Assembly (NCBI GenBank): GCA_028826165.1
Contig: JAPDFW010000088.1
Span: 62,001 to 126,000, forward strand
Source: Anaeramoeba ignava
Taxonomy: Eukaryota > Metamonada > Anaeramoebidae
Direction of reading: 5' to 3'
Length of the DNA: 64,000 nucleotides
How positions within the stretch are numbered: position 1 is the first letter of the stretch; each line of letters begins with the position of its first letter. The translations under genes were made by a program, and so were the position numbers. Shown here piece by piece: positions 31,849-43,750 of the stretch. The notes under the pieces were generated by a model. The model did no database searches and was not told the origin of the DNA. It was given only the letters and a program-made list of their open reading frames with translations.

Positions 31849-34800
31849 ATGTCTAAAGAAAAAAATAAAGATCCAAAAGCTTCAAATCTTTCAGGAGCAA
31901 TTGATATTATTGCAGTTAAACAACCAGATGGAATAATTAAAACAACTCCATTTCATGTAAAATTCAAGAATATTAATTTGGTAAAATTTTCAAAAAATGA
32001 TATATCTTTAGTGGTTAATGAACAAATTATTCCTTTTACAATGAAATTAAATTCAGCAGGAGTTGGTTTTTTTGAAAATAAAGTAACATTAAAATCAAAA
32101 TCAAAATAGAATCTAAAATCAAAATCAAAATCAAAATCAAAATCAAAAATCAAAATCAAAATCAAAATCAAAATTAAAATTAAAATCAAAATCAAAATCA
32201 AAATCAAAATCAAAATCAAAATCAAAATCAAAATCAAAATCAAAATCAAAATCAAAATCAAAATCAAAATCAAAATCAAAATCAAAATCAAAATCAAAAT
32301 CAAAAATCAAAATCAAAATCAAAATCAAAATCAAAATCAAAATCAAAATCAAAATCAAAATCAAAATCAAAATCAAAATCAAAATCAAAATCTAAAATCA
32401 AAATCAAAATTAAAATTAAAATCAAAATCAAAATGAAAACGAAAATCAAAATTAAAATCAAAATCAAAATTAAAATCAAAATCAAAATAAAAATTAAAAT
32501 TAAAATTAAAATCAAAATCAAAATCAAAATTAAAATAAAACTAGAATCTAAAATCAAAAAATGTTGATATTTTAAATCAAAAATTTTCTTCTTTGAGTTC
32601 AGATGAAAAAATATTAGATGATGATCAAGAAATATTAGATGATCAAAATGATGAAAATTCTAAAAAAATATTAGAAAATATTGAAAATGAAAATTCAAAT
32701 TCAGAAAAGGAACAAGAAAAAGAAAAGAAATCAAAGATTTTATCAAATAATTTAATTGAACAAGATAATGAGATTGAATTAATTGAATTGGAAGATCAAT
32801 TTGAAAATCAAAATCAAAATCAAAATCAAAATGAAAATCAAAATCAAAATGAAAATCAAAATCAAAATCAAAATCAAAATCAAAATCAAAATCAAAATCA
32901 AAATCAAAATCAAAATCAAAATGAAAATGAAAATCAAAATCAAAATCAAAATCAAAATGAAAATCAAAATCAAAATCAAAATCAAAATCAAAATCAAAAT
33001 CAAAATCAAAATCAAAATCAAAATCAAAATCAAAATCAAAATCAAAATCAAAATCAAAATCAAAATCAAAATCAAAATCAATTTGAAAATCAAAATCAAT
33101 TTGAAAATCAAAATCAATTTGAAAATCAAAACAAAATTGAAAACGAAGATCAAAATCAAAAAATAGAAAAACCTAGAAGAAGAAAAAGAGATAAAATCAA
33201 ATCAGGCCTCAAGAAAATTTTATGGAAAAAAGGAGAAAGACAAAAAGCACCATTAAAAAAAGCACAAAGTCAACAAATATCAAGAAAAAATACTGAAGAT
33301 TTAGATACTATTAAAATATCAAAAAGTTCGAACGAATTTAATATTCAAAAAAATGATTTAAATTCAAATTCAAATTCAAATCCAAATTCAAATTCAAATT
33401 CAAATTTAACAGAAACAATATCACAATCATTTTCTCAAGAAAATCTCCAAGATTCTAACCAAGATATTATTATAAATCAAGATTTCAATTCTGATATTAA
33501 TATTAATTTTGATATTAATAATATTCAAATTTCATTTTGCAAAAAATTGTTAAAACCAGAATTTTCACATGAAAAAATGATGGAAATATTTGATTATTAT
33601 CTAATTGATCCAACACAATTTTGGCAGAATCCAGATATTATATTTAAAAAAAACACAGCTTTTAGAATTGGAGAAATCTTTTATCCATCTAAAGAAGCTA
33701 TCCAATTAATTATCTCAAATCTTATTTTTGGAAAAATATTTTCAAATCATTTTCAACAAAATTTATTGAATCAACAATTAAAAAAAAAGAAATGGATTTA
33801 TTCAGAAAAAAAATCACAATCAGAAACAAATTTGAATTCAATAATTCGCGAAAAATTGAAATTACAAAATTATAATAATGATTCTCAAATGAAAAGCAAT
33901 AAAGAAATGGAATATTTTCAAGATTTTTCGCGTTCACTTTATCCAACACAAGAACAGTTAGAAAAATTCAATTTAAAATTAGGAAAAAATGTAATTGAAT
34001 ATATTATTGGAAAGGAAAATAGAATTTTTTCAAGAATTTTTTATTGGGAATATAATGATAAGATTGTTGTGAGTGATATTGATGGAACAATTACAAAATC
34101 AGATGTACTTGGGATGGTGATTCCAATGATTTCTAATAAAGATTATTCACATGAAGGTGTTCCATCTTTATTTTCAAATATATCAAAAAATGGATATAAA
34201 GTGAGTCAACCAAAATTAAAATTAAAATTAAAATTAAAATCAAAATTTAAAATCAAAATTAAATTTAAAATCAAAATTAAAATCAAAATTTAAAATTAAA
34301 ATTAAAATTAAAATTAAAATCAAATTTAAAATTAAAATCAAAATTAAAATCAAAATTTAAAATTAAAATTAAAATTAAAATTAAAATCAAAATTTAAAAT
34401 CAAAATTAAAATTAAAATTAAAATTAAAATTAAAAATTAAAATTAAAATTAAAATTAAAATTAAAATTAAAATTAAAATTAAAATTAAAATCAAAATTAA
34501 AATTAAAATTAAAATCAAAATTTAAAATCAAAATCAAAATCAAAATTCAAATCAAGATCATTTATCTTTCTTCACGACCAATTCAACAATCAAGTTTAAC
34601 AAAAGTTTATGTTTCTTCTGTTAAACAAAATGGGGAAAAGCTTCCTTTAGGCCCTGTTATTGTTTCACCAGATTCAATAATGAAATCACTCAAAAGAGAA
34701 GTTATTTCACATAAACCACAAGAATTTAAAATACCTTGTCTTCAAAATATAGCTTCACTTTTTGCTCCAAATTGTTTTTTTGCAGGATTTGGAAACAAAA

Positions 34801-35174
34801 AAACTGATGCTGAATCTTATCTTATTGCAGGAATATCAAAAGATAGAATTTTTCTTATTGATAAAAAAAGTGATTTACTTTTATTTGGATCAAATATTAA
34901 ATCATCATATAAAATTTTGAATTCATCAGTGAATAATTTTTTCCCAGTTATTCAAAAAGAAAATCAAAATGAAAATGAAAATGAAAATGAAATTGAAAAT
35001 CAAAATCAAAATCAAAATGAAAATCAAATTCAAAAAAATCAAAATCAAAATCAAAATCAAAATCAAAATCAAAATCAAAATCAAAATCAAAAACAAAATC
35101 AAAATGAAATTGAAATTGAAAATCAAAATCAAAATCAAAATCAAAATCAAAATCAAAATCAAAATCAAAATTAA
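31849..35174 (+). CDS. Lipin (phosphatidate phosphatase), 3 exons
   Basis: Exons 31849-32082, 32545-34200 and 34557-35174 join in phase to about 835 residues. Lipin (Mg2+-dependent phosphatidic acid phosphatase) makes diacylglycerol for triglyceride and phospholipid synthesis at the ER and nuclear envelope. Seen: N-LIP (LSGAIDIIAVKQPDG, TPFHVKFKNI, MKLNSAGVGFFENK); a long Asn/Gln-rich linker (about 165-290); the C-LIP HAD domain with KIVVSDIDGTITKSDVLG, in which the catalytic DxDGT lies at about 589-593, then IIYLSSRPI, LGPVIVSPDSIMKSLKREVI, CFFAGFGNKKTDAESY and the terminal SYKILNSSVNNFFP. All catalytic elements are present, so it should be active. The basic RRRKRDKIKSG stretch after the linker could serve membrane or nuclear targeting. 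The protein ends in another (NQ)n tail. Exon 2 uses the acceptor at 32543-32544, which keeps the frame. Confidence 0.88.
32083..32544. repeat. CAAAAT hexamer array, lipin intron 1
   Basis: Nearly pure AAAATC hexamer, starting about 10 bases after the donor and ending just before the acceptor CTAG. The unit matches the one coding for (NQ)n in the next exon. Confidence 0.9.
32803..33081 (+). repeat. CAAAAT hexamer array inside lipin coding exon
   Basis: About 45 hexamers CAAAAT/GAAAAT in frame encode alternating Asn-Gln/Asn-Glu in the linker between N-LIP and C-LIP. Confidence 0.9.
34201..34556. repeat. AAAATTAAAATC array, lipin intron 2
   Basis: This intron, between GTGAGT and CAAG, is filled by TAAAAT/CAAAAT hexamers, a T-for-C variant of the same unit as the linker repeat. 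Confidence 0.88.
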
Positions 35175-36090
35175 ATTTAAAATCAAAATCAAATTGAAAA
35201 TCAAAATCAAAATCAAAATGAAAATCAAATTTAAAATTAAATTTAAAATTAAAATCAAAATTAAAATTAAAATGAAAATCAAAATCAAAATTAAAATGGA
35301 AATCAAAATCAAAATTAAAATTAAAATTAAAATCAAAATCAAAATCAAAATCAAAATCAAAATCAAAATCAAAATCAAAATCAAAATCAAAATGGAAACC
35401 AAAATGAAAATGAAAATCTAAATCTAAATCAAAATTGAAAATCAAATTGAAAATGAAAATCAAAATCAAAATCAAAATCAAAATGGAAATCAAAATCAAA
35501 ATCAAATTCAAATTCAAATTCAAAATCAAAATCAAAATCAAAATCAAAATCAAAATGAAATTGAAAATGAAAATCAAAATCAAAATTAAAATCAAAATCA
35601 AAATCAAAATCAAAATCAAAATTAAAATCAAAAAGAAAATCAAAATCAAAATCAAAATTAAAATCAAAATGAAAATGAAAATGAAAATGAAATTGAAAAT
35701 CAAAATGAAAATCAAAATGAAAATCAAAATCAAAATCAAAATCAAAATTAAAATCAAAATCAAAATCAAAATCAAAATCAAAATCAAAATCAAAATCAAA
35801 ATCAAAATCAAAATCAAAATGAAAATGAAAATCAAAATGAAATCAAAATGAAAATGAAAATCAAAATCAAAATGAAAATGAAAATTAAAATCAAAATCAA
35901 AATGAAAATGAAAATCAAAATCAAAATCAAAATCAAAATCAAAATCAAAATCAAAATCAAAATCAAAATTAAAATCTAAATCAAAATTAAAATCAAAATC
36001 AAAATTAAAATCAAAATCAAAATCAAAATCAAAATGAAAATTAAATTTAAAATCAAAATCAAAATTAAAATTAAAAATTAAAAATAAATT
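34960..36090. repeat. CAAAAT/GAAAAT hexamers across lipin C-terminus and 3' flank
   Basis: The hexamer array begins in frame before the stop codon at 35172-35174 and runs about 900 bp beyond it. The stop is a TAAATT variant of the unit (CAAATT to TAAATT), so the exact C-terminus depends on single-base variation within the repeat. Long open frames on both strands are repeat artefacts. Confidence 0.85.
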
Positions 36091-36255
36091 ATTTGATTAT
36101 TTTTTTTTTGAATTAAAAAGAAAAAAAGAAAATAAAATTAAATGGTAAATTAGTTCAACAGAAGAAAAAGAAAGAAAGAAAGAAAGAAGAACAAAAAGAA
36201 TATAAAACAATGAGGAAGTTAAAAAGAAGAGAAAAAAAAAAAAGGTTTGAAAATC

Positions 36256-37788
36256 TTAAATAAGAAAACAACAATGGGAATGTTTCTTTTGATTTTGAAA
36301 AGGAGGAACATCACTATCACTTTGAAAAAATTCAATATCCGAAGGAGAATGTAGATTAAAATTATGATTATGATTAAAATTAGGATCAAAATTAGGATCA
36401 AAATTAGGATCCGGATTTGGATCAAAATTAGGATCAGAATTTGAATCAAAATCCTCATTAAAATCATTTATGTTTGATAAAGAGGTGATATTATCAGTTG
36501 ATTTTCCGTTTGTGTCATGATATTGATGAGGATGGAATTCACTAATTTTAATAGGATCTTCAGAAGGAAGTTCCATATTCATCCACTTGTGATTTTTAAT
36601 TTGCTGAATAGAAAACCTAGTGGTTTCATTGGGATCAAGAATTCTCCTGATTAAGTCACTCAATTCTGGACCGACAAAAGAGGGTATTTGAAAGTGTCCT
36701 TTTTCAATATTTTGATATAACTGGTGAACAGGAAATCCATAGAAAGGAAATGAACCTGTGACCATGACATACAAAATCACCCCAACGCCCCAAATATCTG
36801 ATTTGAAGCCATGCAGGCTTTCGTTTCCTTTGGCAATTTCGGGCGGTTGAAATGCAGGCGATCCAAATGAGGTTGCCTTGATCAAATCAATATCTTTAAG
36901 TGATTTATTATTTGAAATGTCAATAATTTCTGATACTCCAAAATCAGTCAGTTTTAGAACACCATCTGTGTTCAAAAGCATGTTTGATGGTTTGATATCT
37001 CGGTGGATAATCCCGCGAGAATGAACATATTCAAGTCCATCAAGTATTTGTCGTAAAAAATCGCGGATTTGTATTAAAGGAATAAATCTTTTAGGTTTTG
37101 GTTTCCATGATTTTCTTAATTTATCTTGATTTTTATCAAAACTTGAATTTGATTCATTTCTTAATTTATCTTGATTTTTATCAAAACTTGATTTTGATTC
37201 ATTTCTTAATTTATCAAGATTTTTTTCAAAACTTGATTTTGATTCATTTTTTGATTTTGATTCATTTTTTGATTTTGATTTTGATTCATTTTTTGATTTT
37301 GATTTTGATTTTGATTCATTTTTTGATTTTGATTTTGATTCATTTTTTAATTCATCTTGATTTTTTTCAAAAATTTGGTTTCTTAAATTTTCATTAAAAA
37401 AATCATCACAATTAAATCCCATAACCTCTTCAATAAAATGGCGAAGAGTTCCAGCGTTCATGAATTCAAGGACAAAATAAACAACTTCCTTTTCAGATTC
37501 TTCAATAACTTCAATTAATTCAACGACATTTTGATGTGATAATTTTTTCATAACTTGAATTTCTTTACGAACATTTTCTTCTCCATTAGTAATTTTTCTG
37601 ACACGTCTGAGTCGCATTTTTTTGATTGCAACACTTCGTGATGTTGTTTGGTCAATTGCTTCCCGTACTTTTCCATAGGATCCTTCTCCAAGAACTTCTC
37701 CAAATAAATATTGGCGGATAATTTTTGGTGGTTTTTTCTTTTGATATTTTATTGATATACTGAATGGATCTTGATAAATTCCAGTCAT
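36256..37788 (-). CDS. LKB1/STK11-like Ser/Thr kinase with repeat insertion and CaaX end
   Basis: Intronless, 510 residues. LKB1 is the master upstream kinase that phosphorylates the T-loop of AMPK and related kinases. Seen: GEGSYGK (34-40), AIK (Lys56), the LKB1-typical RKITNGEENVRKEIQ, HRDIKP (262-267), DFG (282-284), GSPAFQPPEIA (309-319) and RFSIQQIKNHKW (391-402). A low-complexity insertion of about 110 residues (about 124-231; NESKSKSK then SSFDKNQDKLR repeats, 42-bp period) sits between the hinge and the helix before the catalytic loop, inside the kinase domain. Human LKB1 has DLG where this has the canonical DFG. The tail is acidic (DPNFDPN repeats) and ends CCFLI, a CaaX box comparable to the farnesylated C-terminus of animal LKB1. 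The predicted substrate gene (BRSK-like) lies about 2.1 kb away. Confidence 0.88.
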   Translation of the reverse strand: MTGIYQDPFSISIKYQKKKPPKIIRQYLFGEVLGEGSYGKVREAIDQTTSRSVAIKKMRLRRVRKITNGEENVRKEIQVMKKLSHQNVVELIEVIEESEKEVVYFVLEFMNAGTLRHFIEEVMGFNCDDFFNENLRNQIFEKNQDELKNESKSKSKNESKSKSKSKNESKSKSKNESKSKNESKSSFEKNLDKLRNESKSSFDKNQDKLRNESNSSFDKNQDKLRKSWKPKPKRFIPLIQIRDFLRQILDGLEYVHSRGIIHRDIKPSNMLLNTDGVLKLTDFGVSEIIDISNNKSLKDIDLIKATSFGSPAFQPPEIAKGNESLHGFKSDIWGVGVILYVMVTGSFPFYGFPVHQLYQNIEKGHFQIPSFVGPELSDLIRRILDPNETTRFSIQQIKNHKWMNMELPSEDPIKISEFHPHQYHDTNGKSTDNITSLSNINDFNEDFDSNSDPNFDPNPDPNFDPNFDPNFNHNHNFNLHSPSDIEFFQSDSDVPPFQNQKKHSHCCFLI

Positions 37789-38100
37789 TTTATTCTTCTA
37801 TTTTTTTTGTTTTCTCGTTTTTTTGGATTTGTTGATATTTTTTTTTTTTGAATTAATGTTTAAAAAAAAAAATAATAAAAATAATGAAAAATAAAAATAA
37901 AAATTAAAAATTTAAAAAATTAAAATTAAAATTTTTTCTATTTTTTTGATTCTTTTTCACTTTAAAAATTTAATTTATTTTGTTTTAAAATTATATTTAG
38001 TTTTATTTTATTTAATTCTTTTGATCTGATCTTTTTTTTTTTAAAAGGGAAAAAGGGGGTTTTCTTTTTAATTTAAAAAAAAATTATTTCAAAAAAAAAG
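37789..38100. other. Upstream region of the LKB1-like gene
   Basis: About 310 bp of A/T homopolymer-rich sequence without tandem order. It presumably contains the LKB1-like promoter. No gene is seen. Confidence 0.5.
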
Positions 38101-39865
38101 CAAATTATTTTATTAGATTTTTAAACAATAATTTAAATTATTTTTAATTAATATTTTTAAATACATTTAGGTAAAAAATTTTAAATGCGAAAATTGTCAA
38201 TTTATATCTATTTAATTAAGTTAAAATTGATCAAAAAATTTTATTAAATTTTATTTATTATTTATTAAATTTTTAAACATAATTTAAATTATTTTAAATA
38301 ATAATAATTAAATAAATTTATTTAAATCAATGTGTATTCAAAAATTATTAAATTATATCTATTTAATTAAATTAAAATTAATTAAGAAATTTTATTAAAT
38401 TTTATTAATTTAAATTTTTAAACAATAATTTAAATTATTTTGAATTGATAATATTAAATAAATTTGTTTTAAATTAATGTATATTCAAAAATTACTAAAT
38501 TATATCTATTTAATTAAATTAAAATTAATTAAGAAATTTTATTAAATTTCATTAATTATTTATTAAATTTTTAAACAATAATTTAAATTATTTTGAATTA
38601 ATATTTTTAAATAAATTTATTTAAATTAATGTGTCTTCAAAAATTACTAATTTATATCTATTTAATTAAGTTAAAATTAATGAAGAAATTTTATTAAATT
38701 TTATTTATTATTTATTAAATTTTTAAACAATAATTTAAATTATTTTAAATTAATATTTTTAAATAAATTTATTTAAATCAATGTATTTTCAAAAATTACT
38801 AAATTATATTTATTTAATTAAATTAAAATTAATGAAGAAATTTTATTAAATTTTATTTATTATTTATTAAATTTTTAAACATAATTTAAATTATTTTAAA
38901 TAATAATAATTAAATAAATTTTGTTTAAATCAATGTGTATAAAAATTACTAAATTATATCTATTTAATTAAATTAAAATTAATGAAAAATTTTATTAAAT
39001 TTTATTTATAATTTATTAAATTTTTAAAAATAATTTAAATTATTTTAAATAATCATAATTAAATAAATTTATTTAAATCAATGTGTCTTCAAAAATTACT
39101 AAATTGTATCTATTTAATTAAATTAAAACTAATGAAGAAATTTTATTAAATTTTATTTATTATTTATTAAATTTTTAAAACAATAATTTAAATTATTTTA
39201 AATTAATATTTTTAAATAAATTTATTTAAATTAATGTGTATAATAAAATTACTAAATTATATCTATTTAATTAAATTAAAATTAATGAAGAAATTTTATT
39301 AAATTTTTAAATTATTTATTAAATTTTTAAAAATAATTTAAATTATTTTAAATAATAATAATTAAATAAATTTATTTAAATTAATGTATATTCAAAAATT
39401 ACTAAATTATATCTATTTAATTAAGTTAAAATTAATCAAAAATTTTATTAAATTTTATTAATAATTTATTAAATTTTTAAAAATAATTTAAATTATTTTG
39501 AATTAATATTTTTAAATAAATTTATTTAAATCAATGTATTTTCAAAAATTACTAAATTATATCTATTTAATTAAATTAAAAATTAATGAAGAAATTTTAT
39601 TAAATTTTTTAAATTATTTATTAAATTTTTAAACATAATTTAAATTATTTTAAATAATAATAATTAAATAAATTTATTTAAATTAATGTATATAAAAAAA
39701 TTACTAAATTATATCTATTTAATTAAATTAAAATTAATCAAAAATTTTATTAAATTTTATTAATAATTTATTAAATTTTTAAAAATAATTTAAATTATTT
39801 TAAATAATAATAATTAAATAAATTTATTTAAATCAATTTATTTAAAAAAATTTCAAATGAGAAAA
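38101..39865. repeat. Satellite array 1, about 151-bp unit, about 11-12 copies
   Basis: The landmark TATATCTATTTAATTA recurs at about 38203, 38355, 38504, 38655, 38957, 39108, 39259, 39408, 39559 and 39709, with a one-base variant (TATATTTATTTAATTA) at 38807, a spacing of 149-152 bp. Each unit also carries TTTTATTAAATTT, a TAATTTAAATTATTTT palindrome-like core and AATTTATTTAAATCAATGT. Units differ by scattered substitutions and small indels. The array fills the space between the LKB1-like and BRSK-like genes. Unlike the intronic arrays, its period is close to a nucleosome repeat. Confidence 0.88.
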
Positions 39866-39934
39866 TGAAAAAAATTGTTTTCTCTTTTGTAAAAAAAAAA
39901 AAAAATTTTCAAATAACATTTTTCGATAATTGAA

Positions 39935-42431
39935 TTATTTTTGCAATTCTTTACGAATTTGATCACAAAGTAATTCAAACTGAAATAAATCACCTTCTTT
40001 CCAAATTATAGAAACACGATGAGTCAAAGGAATATTTCGATTGATTTGAGAAGAATCTTCAATAATCTCAATTTTTAGTCTTAATTCAAGATCTGTTATT
40101 TGAAAATGGAATTCATGAGTGTGTTTCCAAAGAAGTCCAAGTTTATCAAGAATCTGCTGTATTTGCGCAAGAAGATGGAAAAACAAGCTTTGCTTTTTGA
40201 TTTCCACAATTTTTGGAATTTCTTCCACTTTTTTAGAAGTTATTTTTTCCGTTTTATTTTGTTCTGAATTTTTCATTTTTCGAAACCAACTTCCAAACCA
40301 ACTTTGTTTGGGACTTTGTGAATTAATGGAAAATGATTGAGAAACTTCGTTTTCATATTTATTTCGGTGGAATCGAGGCGATCCAAAATGGAAAATATTC
40401 TGACTATTTGTATTTTCTTTTGACATCCAAATTGGATCTGATTTTTGATCATTTCCGTTTTTTTTTGCTTCTTGATTTCTTATTGATTTCGCATCAGTTG
40501 GTCCTTCTTGATTGAGGATGCTCATTGAATCTGAATCAAAGTCTACATCTTTGAACCCGAAATCTAGAGCGTCTTTATTTGGATCCTCAAGTTCTTCAAA
40601 CAGAATATCTTCATCAAAAGATTCGTTTCTTTGAATCAAATTTTCATAATTTTTTTCATCATAATTTTTTTTTGACTCGTTGAAATCATTTGAAAAAAAA
40701 TCATTTGAATTATCAAGTTCCATTTCTTGATCTTGAAACGTTTGCAAATCTGGCAGTTTTTTGACATGTTGTTTTGGATATAATTTTTTAAAAAACAACC
40801 AATAAAAAACTTTTGCTAAATTTTTTTCAGGTCTTGTTAGTGAATTGATAAGTTGTGAATGATTTGTAAATCCCAATGAACGTAAATGCGAAAGTATTTT
40901 TTCATCGAGATTATCAATTTTGACAGGTAGTTGCATTTGATTTGAAAGAATTGAAGGATTTGGAATCTTGTATATTTTTGGGAAGTTTGATGTGAACCAA
41001 GAATGAGTCTGTATTTCTTCCATTGTGATCCGTTTTTTTGGATCAACAACTATCATTCTTGATACTAAATTTGCTTGTTCTGTTGTAAATGATCTTGGCA
41101 TGGAATATACTCCATTTGTTACTTTTCGTAGTAGTTTTTGTATGTTTGGATCGTCAAATGGGAGTCTTCCTGCAAGTAAGGCAAAGAGAATTATTCCACA
41201 ACTCCAGATATCAGATATCATTCCATTATATTGGATTCCCTTTTTATTAATTTTATGAAAAATTCAAATAAAATAATTTAATATTTGAATAATTTAATTA
41301 AAATGATTCAATTAAAATAATTTAATATTTGGATAATTTAATAACATGAATAATTCAATATTTGGATAATCCAAATAAAATAATTCAATATTTGGATAAT
41401 TTAATAACATGAATAATTCAATATTTGGATAATTTAATATTTGGATAATTTAATAACATGAATAATTTAATAACATGAATAATTCATTTGGTAAATCAAA
41501 TAAAATAATTTAATATTTGGATAATTCAATATTTGGTTAATTTAATAACATGAAAAAAATTTAATAAGATTAAAATTCAATTAAAATAATTTAAATAAAA
41601 TTCAATATTTGGATAATTTAATATTTGAATAATTTAATAACATGGATAATTTAATAACTTGAAAAATAATTTAATAACATGAAAAATAATTTAATAACAT
41701 GAAAAATTCATTTGGTAAATCAAATAAAATAATTTAATATTTGGATAATTTAATATTTGAAAAATTTAATAACATGAATAATTTAATAACATGAAAATTT
41801 TAATAACATGAAAAATAATTTAATAACATGAAAAATTCATTTGGTAATTCAAGTAAAATAATTCAATTAAAATTAAAATTAAATTTAAAATAATTACTTT
41901 TATAACTTCTGGAGCAGCATAATGAGGAGAACCACAAGATGTTCCCAATAAACTATCCTTCATTAAACTAGCCATTCCAAAATCAGCAATTTTAATATAA
42001 TTATTTGTATCAAGTAGTAAATTCTCAGGTTTTAAATCACGATGGCAAATAAGATGATTATGACAATAAGCCAATCCAAAAATAATCTGTTGGAAAAAAA
42101 ATAACGCTTCTTCTTCAGGTAAAGTACCTCTTTTCACTAAATAATCAAATAATTCTCCACCTTCAAGATATTCCATCACAAGATAAAGATGATTTGAAGT
42201 TTCATATACATTATATAACTTTAAAATATGAGGATGCTTTAAAAGTTTTAAAATTGCAATTTCTTGTTCTATTTTTTTTAACATTTCTGGTTTTTGTCTC
42301 ATTTGCTTTTTGGATATTATTTTAATAGCATATTCTTTATGCGTTTCTTGGTGGATTCCTAACTTAACTTTTCCAGTACTTCCTGCTCCTAATGTTTTTC
42401 CAAGTAAATATGGCCCAACTGTATTTGTCAT
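39935..42431 (-). CDS. BRSK/SAD-type AMPK-related kinase, 2 exons
   Basis: Exons 42431-41898 and 41239-39935 join in phase (PEVIK|GIQYNG) to 612 residues. Kinase domain about 8-255: GAGSTGK (15-21), YAIK (Lys37), [10 protein letters not shown] (130-139), DFG (150-152), T-loop [15 protein letters not shown] with Thr164, the LKB1 target position, then [20 protein letters not shown] and the family-typical [19 protein letters not shown]-like segment follows ([14 protein letters not shown]...[10 protein letters not shown]), as in BRSK1/2. After an acidic and Ser-rich linker, a C-terminal module ([20 protein letters not shown]) resembles the KA1 domain that binds acidic membranes. BRSK kinases act in polarity and, in fungi and animals, in cell-cycle or synaptic control. 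The 658-bp intron is a tandem repeat. An adjacent LKB1-like gene supports the LKB1-AMPK-family pathway being intact. Confidence 0.85.
41245..41890. repeat. AATAATTTAATAACATGA-type repeat (BRSK-like intron)
   Basis: Irregular units of about 15-18 bp built from AATATTTGGATAATTTAATAACATGA. The longer sub-block containing ATTCATTTGGTAAATCAAATAAAATAATT occurs three times, near 41480, 41705 and 41830. Confidence 0.8.
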
Positions 42432-43750
42432 TTATTTATTTATTTATTTAAAAAATATAAAATGAAAAAAGAAAAAAGAAAAAAATGAAAAAAAAATTTG
42501 ATTCTTTTTTTTTTTGAAATAATATTTTCTCAAGTTCTTATTTTAAAAAAATCAAAATTTTTCAATTAAAATAATTTTAACCATTATTAAAATAATTCAA
42601 AAGACACGTTTACTAATAAAATCTTCTTTTTTTTTTTTCAATCCAATTTGTTTTGTTTTTATTTTTTTTTTTTTAAAAGAGATCTTTATTAAAAAATAAT
42701 TTTTTCTCCTTTTTTTATTTTTTAAAATATTTTCCCTTTTTGTTTTTGTTTTTTTTACATTTTAAAAATTTGAATGATTTTATTGAATTTTTATTAATTA
42801 AATTAAATGAAAATTATTTATTTTAATTAAATTGAATTGGATCACAATAAAAAATTTTTTTAATTTTTTTTTGTTTATTGATCAATTTTTTAATTAAATT
42901 TTTTTTTTTTTCTTATTTTTCGATCAATAAAAAAATCTTTTTAAATTTAAATTTAAATTAAACTAAATTAAATTAAAACTAACTTTTGGATATTTGAATA
43001 ATTTTTTTGTTTAGAATTAATTTTTGATCGTTTTAATTTCATAAATTGAAAATATAAATAAAAATAAAACAAAAACAAGATTTAATTTTAATTTTACTTT
43101 CTTTTTTAAGTTTAAAATTTTTGAAATGTTTTTTTTTCTTTTTTTGTTCTTAAAAAAAAAATTAGAAATTTGAATTAAGATTTTGTTCCTTTTTTCCTTC
43201 TTTTTTCTTGAATATTCTTTTATTTAAAATTAATTTCACAGTTAGCAAAACTCAAAATTATTTTTTTTTCATTTTTTTTTCATTTTTTTTATTTTTTCAT
43301 TTTTATCTTCATATAAAAAAAAAAACATTATATTATTATTTTTATATTGAATGTAAAATTAAAAACAAAAACAAAAACAAAAACTAAAACATAAACATAA
43401 ACAAAAACATAATCAAAAACAAAAACATAATCAAAAACAAATACAAAAACATAATCAAAAACATAAACAAAAACAAAAACAAAAACAAAAACATATACAA
43501 AAACAAAAACATAAACATAATCAAAAACAAATACAAAAACATAATCAAAAACATAATCAAAAACAAAAACAAAAACAAAAACAAAAACAAAAGCATAATC
43601 AAAAACAAATACAAAAACATAAACAAAAACAAAAACATAATCAAAAACATAATCAAAAACATAAACAAAAACATAAACAAAAACTAAACAAAAACATAAA
43701 CAAAAACTAAACAAAAACATAATCATTTTTTCATTGTTTAAATTAGAGTC
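42432..43750. repeat. Divergent intergenic region with AAAACATAAAC array
   Basis: About 42432-43330 is A/T homopolymer-rich without clear coding potential. About 43365-43725 is a hexamer-based array of AAAAAC, AAACAT and AAACAA that ends just before the 4E-BP start. The array, if transcribed, would lie in the 4E-BP 5' leader. Confidence 0.7.

Noticed and set aside
34948-35835. 295-codon minus-strand open frame of alternating DF, IL residues
   Set aside because: It is the reverse complement of the CAAAAT hexamer array around the lipin 3' end, with no non-repeat sequence.
38101-39865. Possible telomere or rDNA spacer
   Set aside because: No G-rich telomere unit and no rRNA or tRNA sequence nearby; protein genes flank both sides at short distance.
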